The notes under the pieces were generated by a model. That model saw nothing but the letters and a program-made list of their open reading frames with translations, searched no databases and had not been told where the DNA came from. A program made the translations under genes and the position numbers. Positions 26,425 through 35,205 of a stretch of 64,000 nucleotides of DNA are shown here, piece by piece; the stretch's first letter is position 1, and each line of letters begins with the position of its first letter. Source of the DNA: Georgenia subflava (GTDB lineage: Bacteria; Actinomycetota; Actinomycetes; Actinomycetales; Actinomycetaceae); assembly GCF_009193155.1 (NCBI RefSeq), contig NZ_VUKD01000001.1, positions 1,364,001 through 1,428,000 on the forward strand. The letters are read 5' to 3'.

Positions 26425-28047
26425 GTGCCGACCTACCAGCACTTCCGCCTGCCGGACGTGGGCGAGGGCCTGACCGAGGCGGACATCGTCACGTGGGCGG
26501 TGGCCGCGGGCGACACGGTGACGGCCAACCAGCTCATCTGCGAGATCGAGACCGCCAAGTCGGTGGTGGAGCTGCCGAGCCCCTACGCGGGCAGGATCCA
26601 CGAGCTCCTCGTCGCCGAGGGCGCCACCGTCGAGGTCGGCACGCCCATCGTCGTCATCGACGTCGACCCCGACGGCGCAGCCCCGGACGGCACCGCCCCG
26701 GCAGCGGCCGGGCAGAAGGGCGACGGCGCAGCGGCCGGGGCGCCTCCCGCCGGGGACGGTGGCGACGGCACCACGACCGAGGACGCCGCCGACGCCGACG
26801 AGAGCTCCGGCAGCGTCCTGGTCGGGTACGGCACCCGGCCGACGGTAGGCGGTCGACGTCCGCGTCGTGCCACCGGCTCCGCGGCACCGGCCGCGACGAG
26901 CGCCGCGGCGTCCGCCACGAGCCCCGCAGCGGCTGCTCCGAGCCCCGCAGCGGCTGCCGCGAAGGGCGCCGCCCAGGCGCCGGGACCGGCGTCGCCGGGC
27001 TCGACGGCGTCACCGTCCACGGCCGGCCCGGCCGCCCGCGCATCGACGGGCGCACCGGCCGCGCCGTCGACGGCGTCACCGGCGCGAGCTGCGCGGGCGG
27101 GCGAGGCCGCTCAGGTGCCTGCCGACCCGGCCCGGCACGGCGCCCGGGTGCTCGCCAAGCCCCCGGTCCGCAAGCTCGCCAAGGACCTCGGCGTCGACCT
27201 CTCCACGGTCGGCGGCAGCGGGCCCGGCGGCATCATCACCCGCGAGGACGTCCTGGCGCAGCAGGCCCGCACCGAGGCCCAGCCGCTCGCGACGTACCCC
27301 GGTGACGAGGAGCCCTGGCTCGAGGGCGGCACGGTCTCCGAGGACGGCCGCCAGACCCGAGTCCCGGCGAAGTCGGTGCGCAAGCGCACCGCGGAGGCGA
27401 TGGTGGCGTCGGCGTTCACCGCCCCGCACGTGACGGTGTTCCACACCATCGACGTCACCAAGACCATGAAGCTCGTCGAGCGCCTCAAGCTGGACCGCGA
27501 GTTCGCCGACGTCAAGGTCACGCCGCTGCTCATCGTCATGAAGGCGTTCATCCACGCCGTCCGCCGCCACCCCGAGGTCAACGCCTCGTGGGACAACGAG
27601 ACGAACGAGATCGTCTACAAGCACTACATGAACCTCGGCATCGCGGCGGCGACACCTCGGGGCCTGGTGGTGCCGAACATCAAGAACGCCAACCGGATGA
27701 AGCTCCACGAGCTCGCGGAGGCGCTGGGCGAGCTCACCGCCAAGGCACGCGCGGGCAAGACGACGCCGCAGGACATGGCCGACGGCACGATCTCCATCAC
27801 CAACGTCGGCGTCTTCGGCATCGACACCGGTACCCCGATCCTCAACCCCGGCGAGTCCGTGATCCTCGCCTTCGGCGCCGTGCGGCAGATGCCCTGGGTC
27901 CACAAGGGCAAGGTCGTGCCCCGCTGGGTCACCCAGCTCGCGCTGTCCATGGACCATCGGCTCGTCGACGGCGGGCTCGGCGCCCGGGTGCTCTCCGACG
28001 TCGCGAAGGTCCTCGAGGACCCCGCCCAGGTGCTCGTCTGGAGCTGA
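26425..28047 (+). CDS. bkdC: Dihydrolipoamide acyltransferase (E2) of the branched-chain dehydrogenase
   Basis: 540 residues from a GTG at 26425 with AAGGAGC upstream. Domain order: one lipoyl domain (residues 1-80, Lys45 in EIETAKSVVELPS), an Ala/Pro/Ser/Thr-rich swinging linker (about 85-230, with internal SPAAAA-type repeats), a peripheral-subunit-binding domain (AKPPVRKLAKDLGVDLSTVGGSGPGGIITREDV), and the catalytic acyltransferase domain with His511 and Asp515 in SMDHRLVDGG. It passes the acyl group to CoA. No E3 gene is in the window, so dihydrolipoyl dehydrogenase is supplied elsewhere. Confidence 0.95.
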   Translation: MPTYQHFRLPDVGEGLTEADIVTWAVAAGDTVTANQLICEIETAKSVVELPSPYAGRIHELLVAEGATVEVGTPIVVIDVDPDGAAPDGTAPAAAGQKGDGAAAGAPPAGDGGDGTTTEDAADADESSGSVLVGYGTRPTVGGRRPRRATGSAAPAATSAAASATSPAAAAPSPAAAAAKGAAQAPGPASPGSTASPSTAGPAARASTGAPAAPSTASPARAARAGEAAQVPADPARHGARVLAKPPVRKLAKDLGVDLSTVGGSGPGGIITREDVLAQQARTEAQPLATYPGDEEPWLEGGTVSEDGRQTRVPAKSVRKRTAEAMVASAFTAPHVTVFHTIDVTKTMKLVERLKLDREFADVKVTPLLIVMKAFIHAVRRHPEVNASWDNETNEIVYKHYMNLGIAAATPRGLVVPNIKNANRMKLHELAEALGELTAKARAGKTTPQDMADGTISITNVGVFGIDTGTPILNPGESVILAFGAVRQMPWVHKGKVVPRWVTQLALSMDHRLVDGGLGARVLSDVAKVLEDPAQVLVWS

Positions 28048-28051
28048 GCGC

Positions 28052-29077
28052 TCAGCCGGTGCGGCCGATCTCGTCGACCGCGGCGGCGAACACCCGGGGC
28101 AGCGTCCGTGCCGCCGGCACGAGGAGGCGGCGCGACGGCGGCCAGGCGGCGGCCGCCAGCAGCACCTCGGTGAGCAGCCGGTAGCGTCGCACGATCCGGC
28201 GCCAGTCGGTCTCGTAGGCCTGCGGCCGGCCGGCGACGATCGCGGCGACGGCGGCCTCCGCCTGGGCCAGCGCGAGCGAGATCCCCTCCCCGGTGAGCGC
28301 GTCGACGTAGCCGCTCGCGTCGCCCACGAGCAGCACCCGGCCCTGCACGCGGGCACGGGTGCGCTGGCGCAGCGGTGCGGCGCCACGGACGGGGGTGGTC
28401 GGCGCCGCGCCCTCGAGGCGGTCGAGGAGCGCGGGGAAGGCGGCGAGCTGCTCGTCGTAGGTGGTGCGTCGGGTGGTGAGCAGGGCGACACCGACCTCGT
28501 GCGGCCCGACGGGAGTCACGTACGCCTCGGCGCGCTCGGCCCAGTGCACCTCCACGAGGTCCGTCCACGGCTCGACCCCGTGGTGCCTGCGCAGACCGTG
28601 CCGGCGCGGTCCCCGGGCGGGCAGCGCCAGTCCGAGGCTGCGCCGCAGCGGCGAGTGCAGGCCGTCGGCGACCACCAGGTACCGCGCCGGCTCGCCGTCC
28701 ACCAGCACGCCGCCGTCGAGCTGGTCCACGACGACCACCTTGCGCTGCTCCATCCGCACCCCCGCGTCGAGGACCGCCGCCCGGAGGGCGGCGTGCAGGA
28801 CCGTGCGCCGGACCCCGCGCCCCGGCGCCCCGCGGAACAACGCCTCGGCCGCCGTCGTCCCGGCGAGGTAGCGGATGCCGCGCAGCGGACGGCCGGCCGG
28901 GTCGACCCCGAGCCCGGCGAGCCGCTCGACGGCGGCCGGCATGAGCCCCTCGCCGCACGCCTTGTCGACCGGCGCGTCGCGCGGTTCGCGCACCACGACC
29001 GACAGTCCCGCCCGGGCGGCGTGCAGGGCGGTGGCCAGCCCGGCCGGACCGCCGCCGGCCACCACCAGGTCGGTCAT
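28052..29077 (-). CDS. FAD-dependent oxidoreductase, geranylgeranyl-reductase-like
   Basis: 341 residues, ATG at 29077 overlapping the methyltransferase stop. N-terminal FAD motif VVAGGGPAGLATALHAARAG (residues 4-23), RRTVLHAALRAAVLDAGV, and the second FAD motif RVLLVGDASGYVDALTGEGISLALAQA near residue 255. This set is shared by geranylgeranyl reductases and aromatic flavoprotein monooxygenases (PHBH fold). In a type III polyketide cluster it could hydroxylate the resorcinol ring or reduce a prenyl chain. Confidence 0.85.
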   Translation of the reverse strand: MTDLVVAGGGPAGLATALHAARAGLSVVVREPRDAPVDKACGEGLMPAAVERLAGLGVDPAGRPLRGIRYLAGTTAAEALFRGAPGRGVRRTVLHAALRAAVLDAGVRMEQRKVVVVDQLDGGVLVDGEPARYLVVADGLHSPLRRSLGLALPARGPRRHGLRRHHGVEPWTDLVEVHWAERAEAYVTPVGPHEVGVALLTTRRTTYDEQLAAFPALLDRLEGAAPTTPVRGAAPLRQRTRARVQGRVLLVGDASGYVDALTGEGISLALAQAEAAVAAIVAGRPQAYETDWRRIVRRYRLLTEVLLAAAAWPPSRRLLVPAARTLPRVFAAAVDEIGRTG

Positions 29078-29595
29078 CGCGGCGCGTCCAGGAGCGCCCT
29101 GTTCTCCAACCGGATGCGCACCGTCAGCAGGGCCGCGTTGAGCACCGTGAACGTCGCGGCGGTCAGCCACGCCGAGTGGACCAGCGGCAGCGCGAACCCC
29201 TCCACCACGACCGCCACGTAGTTCGGGTGCCGGAACCACCGGTACGGCCCGCCGTCCACCAGCGGCAGGCCGGGGACGACGATGATGCGGGTGTTCCACC
29301 GCGGCCCGAGGGTGGCGATGCACCACCAGCGCAGCGCCTGCGCGCCGAGCGCCAGCACCAGCATCGGCCAGCCGAGCGGCGGCAGGAACTCCGGGCGCCG
29401 GACCCACACCTCCACCAGCGCCCCGACGAGCAGCGCCGTGTGCAGCACGACCATCACCGGATAGTGCCCGCGCCCGCTCTCGACGCCCCCGCGCGCGAAG
29501 CTCCAGGCGGCGTTGCGGCGGGCGACCACCAGCTCCGCCAGCCGCTCGAGGCCGACGGCGACCACGAGGGCCGTGAACAGGACCAGGCTCGTCAT
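29074..29595 (-). CDS. Isoprenylcysteine carboxyl methyltransferase (ICMT)-family protein
   Basis: 173 residues, with four to five membrane helices. The C-terminal SAM-binding signature [18 protein letters not shown] is characteristic of the ICMT/PEMT membrane methyltransferase family. Sandwiched by 4-nt overlaps between a type III polyketide synthase and a flavoprotein, it probably O-methylates a phenolic lipid; similar small membrane methyltransferases occur beside type III PKS genes in many actinobacteria (recollection). Confidence 0.88.
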   Translation of the reverse strand: MTSLVLFTALVVAVGLERLAELVVARRNAAWSFARGGVESGRGHYPVMVVLHTALLVGALVEVWVRRPEFLPPLGWPMLVLALGAQALRWWCIATLGPRWNTRIIVVPGLPLVDGGPYRWFRHPNYVAVVVEGFALPLVHSAWLTAATFTVLNAALLTVRIRLENRALLDAPR

Positions 29596-30662
29596 GCGCG
29601 CAGCAGCACCAGCTCGAGGCTGAAGCCGGGGCCCATCGCCATCATGAGGCCGTAGGTCCCCACCGCCGGCGGACGCCGGTCGTAGGTGTCCCGCAGGATG
29701 TGCAGCACCGACGCCGACGAGAGGTTGCCCACCCGCCGGAGGGAGTCGGTCGTCAGCGCCAGCGCGTCGGCGTCGACCCCGAGCGTCTCGACGAGGGCGT
29801 CGATGACCTTCGGGCCGCCCGGGTGGCACACCCACCACCCGATGTCCGCCGTGGTGAGGCCGTGCTCGGCGAGGAACCGCGCGACGTCCGGGCCGACGTG
29901 CTCGCGCACCAGGTCGGGCACCTCCGCGCCCAGCACGATGTGCAGGCCGGTGGAGCGCACGTCCCACCCCATCGCCTCCGCGGTGCCGGGAAACGTCCGG
30001 CTCCGGCTCGCCACGACCGCCGGCGTCCTGGTGGAGGGCCCACGCACCGCCCGGTGCCGGGTGCCGACGGCGGCCAGGGCCGCGGCGCCGTCGCCGAAGA
30101 GACCGCTGGCCACGAGGTTCGCGGTGGAGGTGTCGCCGTGCTGGACGGTCAGCGAGCAGAGCTCGACCGAGACCAGGACCGCGACCCCGCCCGGCCGTGA
30201 GCACAGGAAGTCGTCGAGCCGGGCGGTGCCGGCCGCGCCGGCCATGCAGCCGAGCCCCAGCAGGGGCAGGCGGATGATGTCGTCGCGCATCCCGAGCCGG
30301 GCGGCGATCCGGGCCTCGAGGGAGGGGACCGCGATGCCCGTGATCGTGGTGGAGATGAACAGGTCCACCTCCTGCGGGGAGATCCCGGACCGCTCCAGGG
30401 CCCCGGCCACCGCGCGGGCGCCGAGTTCGACGGCGTGGGCGATGAAGATGTCGTTGGCGTCGCCGAAGTCGCGCAGCTCCGCGTAGCGCTCCAGCGGCAG
30501 GGCGAGGTGTCGCTGCTCGACGCCGGAGCTCGCGTGCAGCCGCCGCATCAGCGCGGCCGTGCGGTCGCCGCCGCCGATGACGTCCACCAGCGCCTCGGTG
30601 ATCTCGGCCTGCCCGTACCGGTGCTCCGGCAGCACGGGCTCCAGGCCCACGAGGTGCGTCAT
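29592..30662 (-). CDS. Type III polyketide synthase
   Basis: 356 residues, normal for the family. Catalytic triad visible: Cys139 (LGLGCMAGA), His280 (VCHPGGPKV) and Asn313 ([10 protein letters not shown]), with the C-terminal [12 protein letters not shown]. These homodimeric enzymes extend an acyl-CoA starter with malonyl units; relatives in gram-positive bacteria make alkylresorcinols or alkylpyrones. The starter cannot be deduced. First gene of a tightly coupled three-gene operon; an 88-nt gap separates it from the divergent UbiA gene, so one short region drives both. Confidence 0.95.
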   Translation of the reverse strand: MTHLVGLEPVLPEHRYGQAEITEALVDVIGGGDRTAALMRRLHASSGVEQRHLALPLERYAELRDFGDANDIFIAHAVELGARAVAGALERSGISPQEVDLFISTTITGIAVPSLEARIAARLGMRDDIIRLPLLGLGCMAGAAGTARLDDFLCSRPGGVAVLVSVELCSLTVQHGDTSTANLVASGLFGDGAAALAAVGTRHRAVRGPSTRTPAVVASRSRTFPGTAEAMGWDVRSTGLHIVLGAEVPDLVREHVGPDVARFLAEHGLTTADIGWWVCHPGGPKVIDALVETLGVDADALALTTDSLRRVGNLSSASVLHILRDTYDRRPPAVGTYGLMMAMGPGFSLELVLLRA

Positions 30663-30750
30663 CCACCGAGAGTAGGCGGCTGGCCGGTCCGTCGCGCGCG
30701 ATTGCCGCGGCCGGCGCCGGCTCGCGTGCCGCCTCCTCTACGCTCGGGCG

Positions 30751-31554
30751 ATGGGCACCGTGGTCGCGCTGGCGCGTGCGTGCCACCCCGCGCCGACCGT
30801 GGCGGTCACCCTGCTCGCGGCGCTCGTCGGCGTGGTCGCGGGCCACCGTCCCGGCGTCCTGGCGGTCCTGGTCGTCGCGGTCCTCACGGGCCAGCTCTCC
30901 ATCGGGTGGTCGAACGACCTCGTCGACGTCGACCGCGACCGGCAGGTGGGCCGCGTCGACAAGCCGATCGCCACGGGCGAGCTGGCCGTGCCCGTCGTGC
31001 GTGCCGCGCTCGCGGCGACGCTCGCCGTGTGCCTGGTGGCGTCGCTGCTCCTCGGGGTGCGCGCCGGCGTCGTGCACCTGGTCCTGCTCGTGGGCTCGGG
31101 CTGGGCGTACAACCTCGTGCTGAAGCGCACCGTCCTGTCGTGGCTGCCGTACGTCGTCGCCTTCGGCGCCCTGCCGGCGGTCGTGTGGCTCGCGCTAGAC
31201 CCGCCGGAGCCGGCGCCGGCATGGATGGTCGCCGTCGGGAGCCTGCTGGGTCTCGGCGCCCACCTGGTCAACGTGCTGCCCGACCTCGCCGACGACGAGG
31301 TCACCGAGGTGCGCGGGCTGCCGCACCGCCTCGGGGCCCGCGTCACGGGGGTTCTCGCGGTGGTCGTCCTGTCCACCGGTTCGGCGGTCGCCGTCCTCGG
31401 TCCGGACGAGGCCGCGCCGGCCTGGGGGTGGGCCGTCCTGGCCGGCGTGGTGCTGGTGGCGACGGCGGCACTCGCCCGCGGCGGCAGGGCGCCGTTCCGC
31501 GCGGCACTGGTCATCGCCGTCGCCGTCGTCGTCATGCTCCTCGCGCGGGACTGA
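30751..31554 (+). CDS. UbiA-family prenyltransferase
   Basis: 267 residues, with eight or nine predicted membrane helices. The first Mg/diphosphate motif is NDLVDVDRDRQVGR (Asn55, Asp56, Asp59), followed by DKPIATGEL; the second is LPDLADDEVTEVRGLPHRLG. Such enzymes transfer an isoprenyl chain to an aromatic ring. Divergent from the type III PKS operon, it probably prenylates the polyketide product. The combination PKS, UbiA, flavoprotein and methyltransferase recalls the agq cluster for alkyl-dihydrogeranyl-methoxyhydroquinones (recollection, not tested). Confidence 0.9.
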   Translation: MGTVVALARACHPAPTVAVTLLAALVGVVAGHRPGVLAVLVVAVLTGQLSIGWSNDLVDVDRDRQVGRVDKPIATGELAVPVVRAALAATLAVCLVASLLLGVRAGVVHLVLLVGSGWAYNLVLKRTVLSWLPYVVAFGALPAVVWLALDPPEPAPAWMVAVGSLLGLGAHLVNVLPDLADDEVTEVRGLPHRLGARVTGVLAVVVLSTGSAVAVLGPDEAAPAWGWAVLAGVVLVATAALARGGRAPFRAALVIAVAVVVMLLARD

Positions 31555-31680
31555 GAGGAGCTGGCCGCGGGCGACCCGCCACACCTTCCCTCGTGCTCCT
31601 CGCGCGGGCGCGAGGGATCCCGCCGCCCGGGATCTCGGCAGGTCGCCGCCCGGGATCTCGGCAGGTCGCCGACCGGGCAG
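31533..31680 (+). repeat. Repeats at and after the 3' end of the UbiA gene
   Basis: The phrase TGCTCCTCGCGCGGG, which codes for the last UbiA residues (about 31535-31549), reappears at about 31594-31608 after the stop. Then a 23-bp unit GCCGCCCGGGATCTCGGCAG(GTC) occurs twice without mismatch (31622-31644, 31645-31667) and begins a third time. Confidence 0.8.
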
Positions 31681-31689
31681 GCGGCCCTT

Positions 31690-31719
31690 GGCAACTTACG
31701 GCCATGGCATCTAGTTGCC
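31690..31719. promoter_or_regulatory. 30-bp palindromic operator upstream of the LanKC-cyclase-like gene
   Basis: GGCAACT, 4 nt, GCCATGGC, 4 nt, AGTTGCC: the outer 7-bp arms and the 8-bp core are both perfect palindromes around one centre. It lies about 100 nt ahead of the ATG at 31822, in markedly AT-richer DNA. A second site of the same architecture lies about 95 nt ahead of the peptide gene (35082-35111); the two agree at 19 of 30 positions. Likely bound by a dimeric regulator, plausibly the TrmB/LuxR-type protein of this locus. Confidence 0.75.
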
Positions 31720-31821
31720 CGGTCACCGGCTAACACCTGAGGTCCCGTGGAAGTTAAGTTCGCACTGTGACCCCGTGACCAGGGGACACGTGACGGCGGC
31801 GACAAGGAACGGAGGCCGGCC

Positions 31822-33051
31822 ATGTCAGAGCTCTTGGTGACGCTCCCCTTCGAGCCGCGTCGGACCGCAGCACCGCGTGCGGTGCCGAGCCACCTTAGGG
31901 CGGACACCTCGCAGAGCGACCTCGTCGCCCTCGCCGTGCGCGGGGACGTGGATCTGTACGCCCTCGAGTCGGCCGACTACCCGCTGTTCCTCGACGAGGT
32001 CGGACGGCGGATCATCGACGCCGCGACACCTGACCGTACCGACCGTCTCTTTCCGCCGGCGCTCGCTCTCATGCCCGCCGAAGGGGCGTGCCCCGAGGGC
32101 GGTGCGTGCTTCGGGCACGGTGCCGCCGGTGTGCTCTGGAGCCTCGTGGGAGCCGGCGTCGAGGTCCCCGAGGAGCTGACCGACTGGCTGGTCCGTGCGG
32201 CCGAGAAGCTGCCCGCGACCGCTCCGGGGTTCCTGGACGGGCTCGCGGGGGTGGCGCTGACGCTCGACCGGCTCGGCCGCTTCGACGACGCCGACCGCCT
32301 CTGGCGCACGGTCGAGGAGTTCCCGCTGGACCTGCTCGGAACGAGCCTCGCCGACGGGCTCGCGGGCATCGGCCTCGCGCTTCTCGAACGAGCCCCTGTC
32401 CGCGACGTCGCCGCACTGATGACGCGGGTCGAGGAGATCGGTGCCCTGGTCCTCGAGCGGCTCGCGCAGACGTCCAGCGGCGTCGAGCGCTCCGGGCTGC
32501 TGCACGGGGGCACCGGTGCTGCCCTCTTCCTCCTGCACCTGTACGCACTCAGCGAGGACCCCGCCCTGCTCGACGGCATCGAGGAGGCGCTGCAGCGGGA
32601 CATCGCCACCCTCGGCTGGGGCCCGGACGGTCGCCGTCGCCGCGAGACGCCCGACGAGGCGTCGATCTGGCACGGCAGCGACGGCATCACCATGGTGCTG
32701 CACGAGGCGGCGCAGCACGTGCCGGCCCCGTGGCTCGCCCAGACGTACCGCTCGGCCGCCCAGGTCTGCGGCGACCGTCTCGAGCACCTGCCCAACGGCT
32801 TCCACGCCCGCGCCGGCACCCTGCTGGCGGTGCAGTACCTGAGCTCCGGCCCGTGGACACCCGACGCCGAGCGGCACGCCCAGGTCCGCCTCCACCTCGG
32901 GCGCCTCGACCTGGGGCTCGGCGACCGCCACCTCCGGCTGACGGGTGCGGCCAGCGCCGGCACCGAGAGGCTCACCGGTGCGGCCGGTCTTCTCCTCGCG
33001 CTCGGTGTCCTGATGGGCACCGGAGAGTGCAGGCTTCCTTTCTTCTGGTGA
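31822..33051 (+). CDS. Stand-alone LanC-like cyclase resembling the C-terminal domain of class III LanKC
   Basis: 409 residues, with GGAGGCC ahead of the ATG. The sequence follows the LanKC C-terminus from the linker on: DAATPDRTDRLFPPA (67-80), then seven LanC-type helical repeats marked by GxxG turns (FGHGAAGV 97-104, FLDGLAGV 137-144, LADGLAGIG 176-184, LLHGGTGAA 226-234, WHGSDGIT 283-290, FHARAGTLL 327-335, LTGAAGLLLALG 384-395). It lacks the zinc ligands (CWCHG/CHG) of class I, II and IV cyclases, as class III domains do. No kinase or lyase domain is present and none fits upstream. It probably catalyses or assists thioether ring formation on a peptide, or has been recruited to another peptide-binding role. 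Operon with the methyltransferase. Confidence 0.8.
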   Translation: MSELLVTLPFEPRRTAAPRAVPSHLRADTSQSDLVALAVRGDVDLYALESADYPLFLDEVGRRIIDAATPDRTDRLFPPALALMPAEGACPEGGACFGHGAAGVLWSLVGAGVEVPEELTDWLVRAAEKLPATAPGFLDGLAGVALTLDRLGRFDDADRLWRTVEEFPLDLLGTSLADGLAGIGLALLERAPVRDVAALMTRVEEIGALVLERLAQTSSGVERSGLLHGGTGAALFLLHLYALSEDPALLDGIEEALQRDIATLGWGPDGRRRRETPDEASIWHGSDGITMVLHEAAQHVPAPWLAQTYRSAAQVCGDRLEHLPNGFHARAGTLLAVQYLSSGPWTPDAERHAQVRLHLGRLDLGLGDRHLRLTGAASAGTERLTGAAGLLLALGVLMGTGECRLPFFW

Positions 33052-33087
33052 CGGCTCGCCGCTGCGGCGGCGGGGAAGGGGGGAACG

Positions 33088-33954
33088 ATGGCAGCTCTGA
33101 CGACGGCTGGGCCGGACCACAACCAGCTCACCGCGTGCGAGATCCCCGGCGCTGCCGGTGCGATGGTGCGCGAGCTCGGCCCCCGGGCGACCGTCCACGG
33201 CTTCGACGACGAGGCCGGCGCCCGGATCCACGGCGACCTCCTCGACGGTGACCTCGCCGAGGTCCGCGAGGTGCTTCGTGCGGTCCTCGACGTGCCGGGG
33301 TGCGTCCTCGACCTGGCCGCCGGCTCAGGACACCTGACCATGCCGCTTCTGGCGCTGCGTCGTGAGGTCACGGCCGCGGACAGCTCGCCGCACCGCCTCG
33401 CCGGGCTGCGGCGTCGCCTCCGTGACGCGCCCGCGGCGATGCGGGCCCGGTGCGCTACCGCCTACGTCGACCTCGACGGCTTCGCGCTCGGGACCCGGTT
33501 CGCCGTGATCGTGCTCGGCGCTTCCATGGTCGCCGGCCTCGACGTCGAGGGGCGCGCACGCCTGTTCGGGTGCGTGCGCGAGCACCTGGCGCCTGGTGGA
33601 CGGTTCCTGCTCTCGACTGTCGACCATGGCGAGCTCGCGCTGCCCACGGAGACCGAGAGCGCTGTGCGGACCCCGGGTGGGAAGGTGTACCGCGTGCACG
33701 AGTACTGGGAGCCGGGCGCGAGCAGCTGGTTCCTCACGGCCTACCCGGCGAGGCTCAGCACGGGCATCATGCCGGTGTGCGCCGTGCGCCGGCACGTCGT
33801 CGACGTGACCCAGCTCCAGGCTGAGCTCGGTCAGGCCGGCTTGACGGTCGTCTCCACCACGGCGCTGCCGGTCGCCGGTGCCCGGCACCGGCCGGTGCTC
33901 GTCGAGGCGGTGCGCAGCGAGGACCGCGGGCCGGCCTACCCCTTCCTCGCCTGA
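33088..33954 (+). CDS. Class I SAM-dependent methyltransferase
   Basis: 288 residues, 36 nt after the cyclase gene, with a purine-rich ribosome site (GGGGAAGGGGGG). SAM motif I VLDLAAGSGHLTMPLL at 73-88, the acidic residue of motif II in TAADSS (98), and a later REHLAPGGRFLLST. The pattern 'LDLAAGSGxLTxPLLALxREVTAxDxS' resembles methyltransferases found in actinobacterial RiPP clusters, daptide type included (recollection). Co-transcription with a LanC-like cyclase suggests methylation of a peptide, such as an N-terminal amine; the substrate is unproven. Confidence 0.85.
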   Translation: MAALTTAGPDHNQLTACEIPGAAGAMVRELGPRATVHGFDDEAGARIHGDLLDGDLAEVREVLRAVLDVPGCVLDLAAGSGHLTMPLLALRREVTAADSSPHRLAGLRRRLRDAPAAMRARCATAYVDLDGFALGTRFAVIVLGASMVAGLDVEGRARLFGCVREHLAPGGRFLLSTVDHGELALPTETESAVRTPGGKVYRVHEYWEPGASSWFLTAYPARLSTGIMPVCAVRRHVVDVTQLQAELGQAGLTVVSTTALPVAGARHRPVLVEAVRSEDRGPAYPFLA

Positions 33955-33986
33955 CAGCGGGGTCGGTCGGCAGCAGGTCGAGCGGG

Positions 33987-34964
33987 CTACAGCCAGCCGC
34001 GTTCGACCGCCCGGGCGCCGAGCTCGAACCGGCTCGTGGCCTCCACCCGGGTGCTCAGCACGTTGATCATGCGCCGGACCGTGCGGATAGAGATGCCGAG
34101 CGAGCGGGCGATGGCCTCGTCCTTCATGCCGCGGGAGAGGAGCTGGAGGAGCTCGCTCTCCTCGGCCCGGACCTCGTTCTCGCTCGCCGGTCGCTCTGGC
34201 AGCTCCGCACCGGACTGCCAGAGCAGGTCGAAGAGAGCCTGGAACGCCGTGATGGCACCGGGGGTGTTGAGTAGGACGGCGCCCTGGGAAAGGTTGTGTG
34301 GATCGGAGGTGACTAGGGCGATCTTCTCGTCGTAGATCAGGACGCGTACAGGTAGGGCTACTGCGGTGCGTGCTTCACCACCATGATCGCGGAACCACTG
34401 GGCATACTCGATCACGGCGTCGTCGTGCCGGGCGGACGCCGGATACAGCGTGCGGAGCTTGACGCCGCGCGACAGCATCGGTTCCTCGTCGGCCTTCGCC
34501 TGGCCGAGGACGTGAGGCAGCGGGGCCTTGGTGACGATCGAATCCATGGAGAACTCGACGTTCTGCACCAGCTCGACGATCCTCGAGAAGATCTGGTCGG
34601 TGCCGACGAGGCGCTCGAACTCACCGTGCCGTTCGCTCTGCAGCGTCCTGTGATACTCGTCCACGAGGGCGGCGGCGTCCGACCGCATGCTGCTCAGCTG
34701 CTCCTGCTCGCGGTGGAGCTCCTTCTCGCGCTGTCCGACGAGACGCTCGAAGGCCACCTGCGGCGACTCGGTGCGCAGGTTCGTCGGGTCGGCATGCGAC
34801 CGTCGGAGGAAGCCCTTCTCCTCCAGCAGGTCCAACGACTGCTTGAGCTCGCCGTCGGTCAGCTCGAGAATCTCTCCCAGCCGGGCGGGAGTGAGCGCGG
34901 GGGACTCCAGGAGCGCGCGGTACGCCGCGAGCGCGCGTTCGTCAAGACCCAGCGGTTCGAACAT
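33987..34964 (-). CDS. TrmB-like/LuxR-type transcriptional regulator
   Basis: 325 residues. The N-terminus (1-60, LTPARLGEILELTDGELKQSLDLLEEKGFLRR) is a winged helix of the TrmB kind; a short coiled coil and an effector-like middle (about 115-255) follow; the C-terminal ~60 residues form a LuxR-type helix-turn-helix (LLQLLSRGMKDEAIARSLGISIRTVRRMINVL). No receiver domain. Such TrmB-LuxR hybrids often sit beside peptide natural-product genes in actinobacteria. It converges on the methyltransferase gene and diverges from the small peptide gene, and is the obvious candidate to bind the two matching palindromes. Confidence 0.88.
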   Translation of the reverse strand: MFEPLGLDERALAAYRALLESPALTPARLGEILELTDGELKQSLDLLEEKGFLRRSHADPTNLRTESPQVAFERLVGQREKELHREQEQLSSMRSDAAALVDEYHRTLQSERHGEFERLVGTDQIFSRIVELVQNVEFSMDSIVTKAPLPHVLGQAKADEEPMLSRGVKLRTLYPASARHDDAVIEYAQWFRDHGGEARTAVALPVRVLIYDEKIALVTSDPHNLSQGAVLLNTPGAITAFQALFDLLWQSGAELPERPASENEVRAEESELLQLLSRGMKDEAIARSLGISIRTVRRMINVLSTRVEATSRFELGARAVERGWL

Positions 34965-35081
34965 GTCACTCCCGTCCTAGCGCGACCAGGGACGATGCTA
35001 TGCCGAAAGCGCACGTCAGGGCGTCACCCTCCCGGATCGCCGAGACATGGCGAGGAGAGTCGGTCACCTCGCGCGGGAGGC

Positions 35082-35111
35082 GGGGAGTACCTGCCATGGC
35101 AGGAAGTGACC
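35082..35111. promoter_or_regulatory. 30-bp palindromic operator upstream of the small peptide gene
   Basis: GGGGAGT, 4 nt, GCCATGGC, 4 nt, AGTGACC. The inner 14 bp CCTGCCATGGCAGG (35090-35103) are a perfect palindrome, and GGTCAC at 35062-35067 is repeated inverted as GTGACC at the right arm. Same core, same arm spacing and similar distance to the start codon as the site at 31690-31719. It lies in the 241-nt divergent region between the regulator and the peptide gene and could control both. Confidence 0.75.
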
Positions 35112-35205
35112 ACCTTTTCGGTGCGGCTCGCGGGCCGGATACGGGCGATGATCGTCGGGGGGCTGAAAGCAAGCGGGGGGCATCGACAACGAAGGAGGTA
35201 GCGAC

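Noticed and set aside
33088-33954. Full daptide biosynthesis cluster, suggested by the methyltransferase
   Set aside because: No decarboxylase, aminotransferase or dehydrogenase genes of that pathway are present, and a LanC-like cyclase does not belong to it.
34383-35201. Plus-strand frame of ~272 residues running to just before the small peptide gene
   Set aside because: It is antisense to the regulator gene and ends by chance before 35206; its last part runs through the operator region.
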